Shown here: one piece after another, positions 13,660-15,338 of the stretch
How the letters are laid out: every line of letters begins with the position of its first letter
Numbering within the stretch: the first letter of the stretch is position 1
Assembly: GCA_947426875.1 (NCBI GenBank)
Contig: CANEFU010000008.1
Coordinates: 1-15,338 of the forward strand
DNA from: an uncultured Clostridium sp.
GTDB lineage: Bacteria; Bacillota; Clostridia; TANB77; CAG-508
Reading direction: 5' to 3'
Length of the DNA stretch: 15,338 bases
Made by a program: the position numbers and the translations under genes
The notes under the pieces: generated by a model
The model's input: the letters and a program-made list of their open reading frames with translations, nothing else
Databases searched by the model: none
Told to the model about the DNA's origin: nothing

Positions 13660-14464
13660 AAAAATAACAGCATGGGAAAGAGTAGAAATAGCAAGAAATC
13701 CTAAAAGAAAAACGGCACTAGATTACATAGAAGCAATATTTGATGATTTTATCGAATTACATGGAGATAGAAATTTTAAGGATGATAAGGCAATGGTGTG
13801 TGGTTTAGCCAGAATAGGAAAACAAAATTTTACAATCATTGCTGAGCAAAAAGGAAGAACCACCAAAGAGAATATTGAAAGAAACTTTGGAATGCCAAAT
13901 CCAGAAAGTTATAGGAAAGCAATAAGATTTATGAAACAAGCAGAAAAATTTAAAAGACCAGTTATTACTTTTATCGATACAAAAGGAGCTTATCCTGGAA
14001 TCGAAGCAGAAGAAAGAGGACAGGGAGAAGCAATTGCAAAGTCAATGTTTGAAATGGCACGCTTAAAAGTACCAGTAATTGCAATCGTAATAGGAGAAGG
14101 CTCAAGCGGAGGAGCTTTAGCAATAGGAGTTGCGAATAAGGTACTTATGTTAGAAAATGCAATTTATTCTATTCTTTCACCAGAGGGATATAGCAGTATT
14201 TTGTGGAAGGATTCAAATAGATATAAAGAGGCAGCGGAAAAAATGAAATTGACAGCAAAAGACTTATATGAATTAAAAATAATTGATAAAATAGTAAAAG
14301 AACCCAATGGGGTAGAGGAAGAAAGCTTTCAAAAAATAGTTAGTAATCTAAAAAAAGAAATAAAACTTACTATTGGTGAAATGGAGCAATTAAGCACAGA
14401 AGATATTGTGCAAAATAGATATGAAAAATTTAGGCATATGGGAGAGTTTAAGACAGTTGTGTAA
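13652..14464 (+). CDS. accA: Acetyl-CoA carboxylase carboxyltransferase alpha subunit AccA
   Basis: AccA is the partner of AccD in the carboxyltransferase. The 270 residues begin with AWERVEIARNPKRKTALDYIE and continue with FIELHGDRNFKDD, EQKGRTTKENIERNFGMP, FIDTKGAYPGIEAEERGQGE and GEGSSGGALAIG, whose glycine-rich turn forms the oxyanion hole. It is shorter than the E. coli protein (about 319) because the N-terminal extension is missing, as in many Firmicutes. The ribosome site AAAGGAGG lies within the end of accD, indicating coupling. Confidence 0.95.
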   Translation: MNKKITAWERVEIARNPKRKTALDYIEAIFDDFIELHGDRNFKDDKAMVCGLARIGKQNFTIIAEQKGRTTKENIERNFGMPNPESYRKAIRFMKQAEKFKRPVITFIDTKGAYPGIEAEERGQGEAIAKSMFEMARLKVPVIAIVIGEGSSGGALAIGVANKVLMLENAIYSILSPEGYSSILWKDSNRYKEAAEKMKLTAKDLYELKIIDKIVKEPNGVEEESFQKIVSNLKKEIKLTIGEMEQLSTEDIVQNRYEKFRHMGEFKTVV

Positions 14465-14484
14465 ATAGAATAGGAGGTATAAAA

Positions 14485-15258
14485 ATGTTATTAAAAAATA
14501 AGAAAATATTAATTATGGGGATAAGAAATAAGTGGAGCATTGCATTTGGAATTGCTAAGTCAGCTTATGAAAATGGAGCAGAATTAATTTTTACCTATAT
14601 GGGAGAAGAAAATAAAGACAAGATAGAAGAGTTAACCAAAGAATTTAAAGGTAGTAAAGCATATGTGTTAAATGGTGCTTCAGAAGATGAAGTAGTGAAA
14701 CAAGTATTTACAAAAATAAAAGAAGAAAATGGAAAAATAGATGGTATTGTACATAGTATTGCACATGCTAACACAGAAGACTTACACAATGATTTTATTT
14801 ATACAAGTAAGGAAGGATATTCACATGCTGTTGATGTAAGTAGTTATTCATTTGTATTGGTAGCAAGGATGGCAAAAGAATTAGACATGCTAAATGAAAA
14901 TGCTAATTTAGTAACACTAACTTATCATGGTTCAACAAAAGTACTAGAAGGATATAATGTTATGGGAGTTGCAAAAGCAGCATTAGAAGCAAGTGTTAGA
15001 TATTTAGCAGAAAATTTAGGAAAAGAGGGTATGAGAGTAAATGCCGTTTCAGCAGGACCTATCAAAACCTTATCTGCCAAAGGAATTAAGGATTTTTCAT
15101 CTGTATTAACAGTGGTAGAAGAAAAGGCACCACTACATAGAAATGTTACAACCACGCAAGTAGGAAATGTTGCTACCTTTTTATTAAGCGATATGTCAGA
15201 AGCCATAACAGGTCAAGTAATATATGCGGATAGTGGATACAATATAATGGGAGTCTAA
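14485..15258 (+). CDS. fabI: Enoyl-ACP reductase FabI
   Basis: FabI reduces trans-2-enoyl-ACP with NAD(P)H, the last step of each elongation round and the target of triclosan-type inhibitors. The 257 residues belong to the short-chain reductase group but have the FabI cofactor pattern MGIRNKWSIAFGIA, not the FabG loop. The catalytic pair is Tyr157 and Lys164 in GYNVMGVAKAALE, and Tyr147 is in TLTYHGS. The C-terminal LLSDMSEAITGQVIYADSG is diagnostic. A strong AGGAGG site precedes the ATG. It closes the operon and is followed by a terminator. Many Clostridia use FabK instead; no FabK is visible here. Confidence 0.95.
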   Translation: MLLKNKKILIMGIRNKWSIAFGIAKSAYENGAELIFTYMGEENKDKIEELTKEFKGSKAYVLNGASEDEVVKQVFTKIKEENGKIDGIVHSIAHANTEDLHNDFIYTSKEGYSHAVDVSSYSFVLVARMAKELDMLNENANLVTLTYHGSTKVLEGYNVMGVAKAALEASVRYLAENLGKEGMRVNAVSAGPIKTLSAKGIKDFSSVLTVVEEKAPLHRNVTTTQVGNVATFLLSDMSEAITGQVIYADSGYNIMGV

Positions 15259-15272
15259 TAAATCAATAAAAG

Positions 15273-15293
15273 AAGCCAAAAGGCTTTTTTTAT
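15273..15293 (+). terminator. Intrinsic terminator of the fatty-acid operon
   Basis: The stem AAGCC (15273-15277) and GGCTT (15282-15286) with loop AAAA is followed by a run of T and then ATTTT. An upstream A-rich stretch can lengthen the stem. Confidence 0.85.
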
Positions 15294-15294
15294 T

Positions 15295-15322
15295 TTGCTT
15301 TTTATAAGAAATATGGTATAAT
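15295..15322 (+). promoter_or_regulatory. Promoter of the next gene (beyond window)
   Basis: A perfect -10 TATAAT (15317-15322) is preceded, at 16 bases, by a weak -35 TTGCTT (15295-15300). No start codon is seen before the window ends. Confidence 0.5.
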
Positions 15323-15338
15323 CGAAAAAAAGAAAGAA

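Overview
The window is AT-rich, with strong AGGAGG-type ribosome binding sites, AGA as the dominant arginine codon and TTGACA/TATAAT promoters. It looks like a low-GC Gram-positive anaerobe of the Clostridia type. The pilin-like N-terminus (KGITLIALVITIIVLLILAG) and the membrane-anchored coiled-coil protein are, from memory, of a kind common in uncultured gut Clostridia. No gene here fixes the genus.

Layout. Bases 1-909 are the 3' end of recG. A small two-helix membrane protein and a tRNA-Leu(UAG) with its own promoter and terminator follow. Bases 1368-1633 hold only a short minus-strand gene remnant with a hairpin. Next is a standalone NIF3/YqfO-type domain protein (1680-2021). Bases 2048-4301 form a surface-protein module: a pilin-like gene (2331-4177) flanked by two nearly identical 55-nt terminator repeats, facing a minus-strand membrane-anchored coiled-coil protein (4292-4924). 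From 5140 to 15258 a single-strand operon-like run encodes fatty-acid synthesis: acyl-CoA/acyl-ACP synthetase, birA, fabD, fabG, fabF, accB, fabZ, accC, accD, accA, fabI, closed by a terminator. A promoter for the next gene lies at the right edge.

The fatty-acid genes form a coherent pathway. BirA biotinylates BCCP (AccB). AccB, AccC, AccD and AccA make malonyl-CoA, and FabD loads it onto ACP. FabF, FabG, FabZ and FabI run the elongation cycle. FabH, ACP and a fab regulator are not in the window. The first gene may activate exogenous or recycled fatty acids.

The most interesting signal is in the pilin-like gene. It is readable as one 614-residue protein only if the ribosome makes two +1 shifts. 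Both fall where a CGG codon follows TTA or TTT and precedes A (TTA-CGG-A at 2463 and TTT-CGG-A at 4012), and in both the extra base is the C before GGA. By my reading CGG is never used in frame in any other gene of the window (about 4,000 codons). This suggests programmed +1 frameshifting at a starved or unassigned CGG codon. Two independent mutations or assembly errors remain possible. The frameshifts gate the membrane anchor and a compositionally distinct C-terminal tail that may be a variable module.
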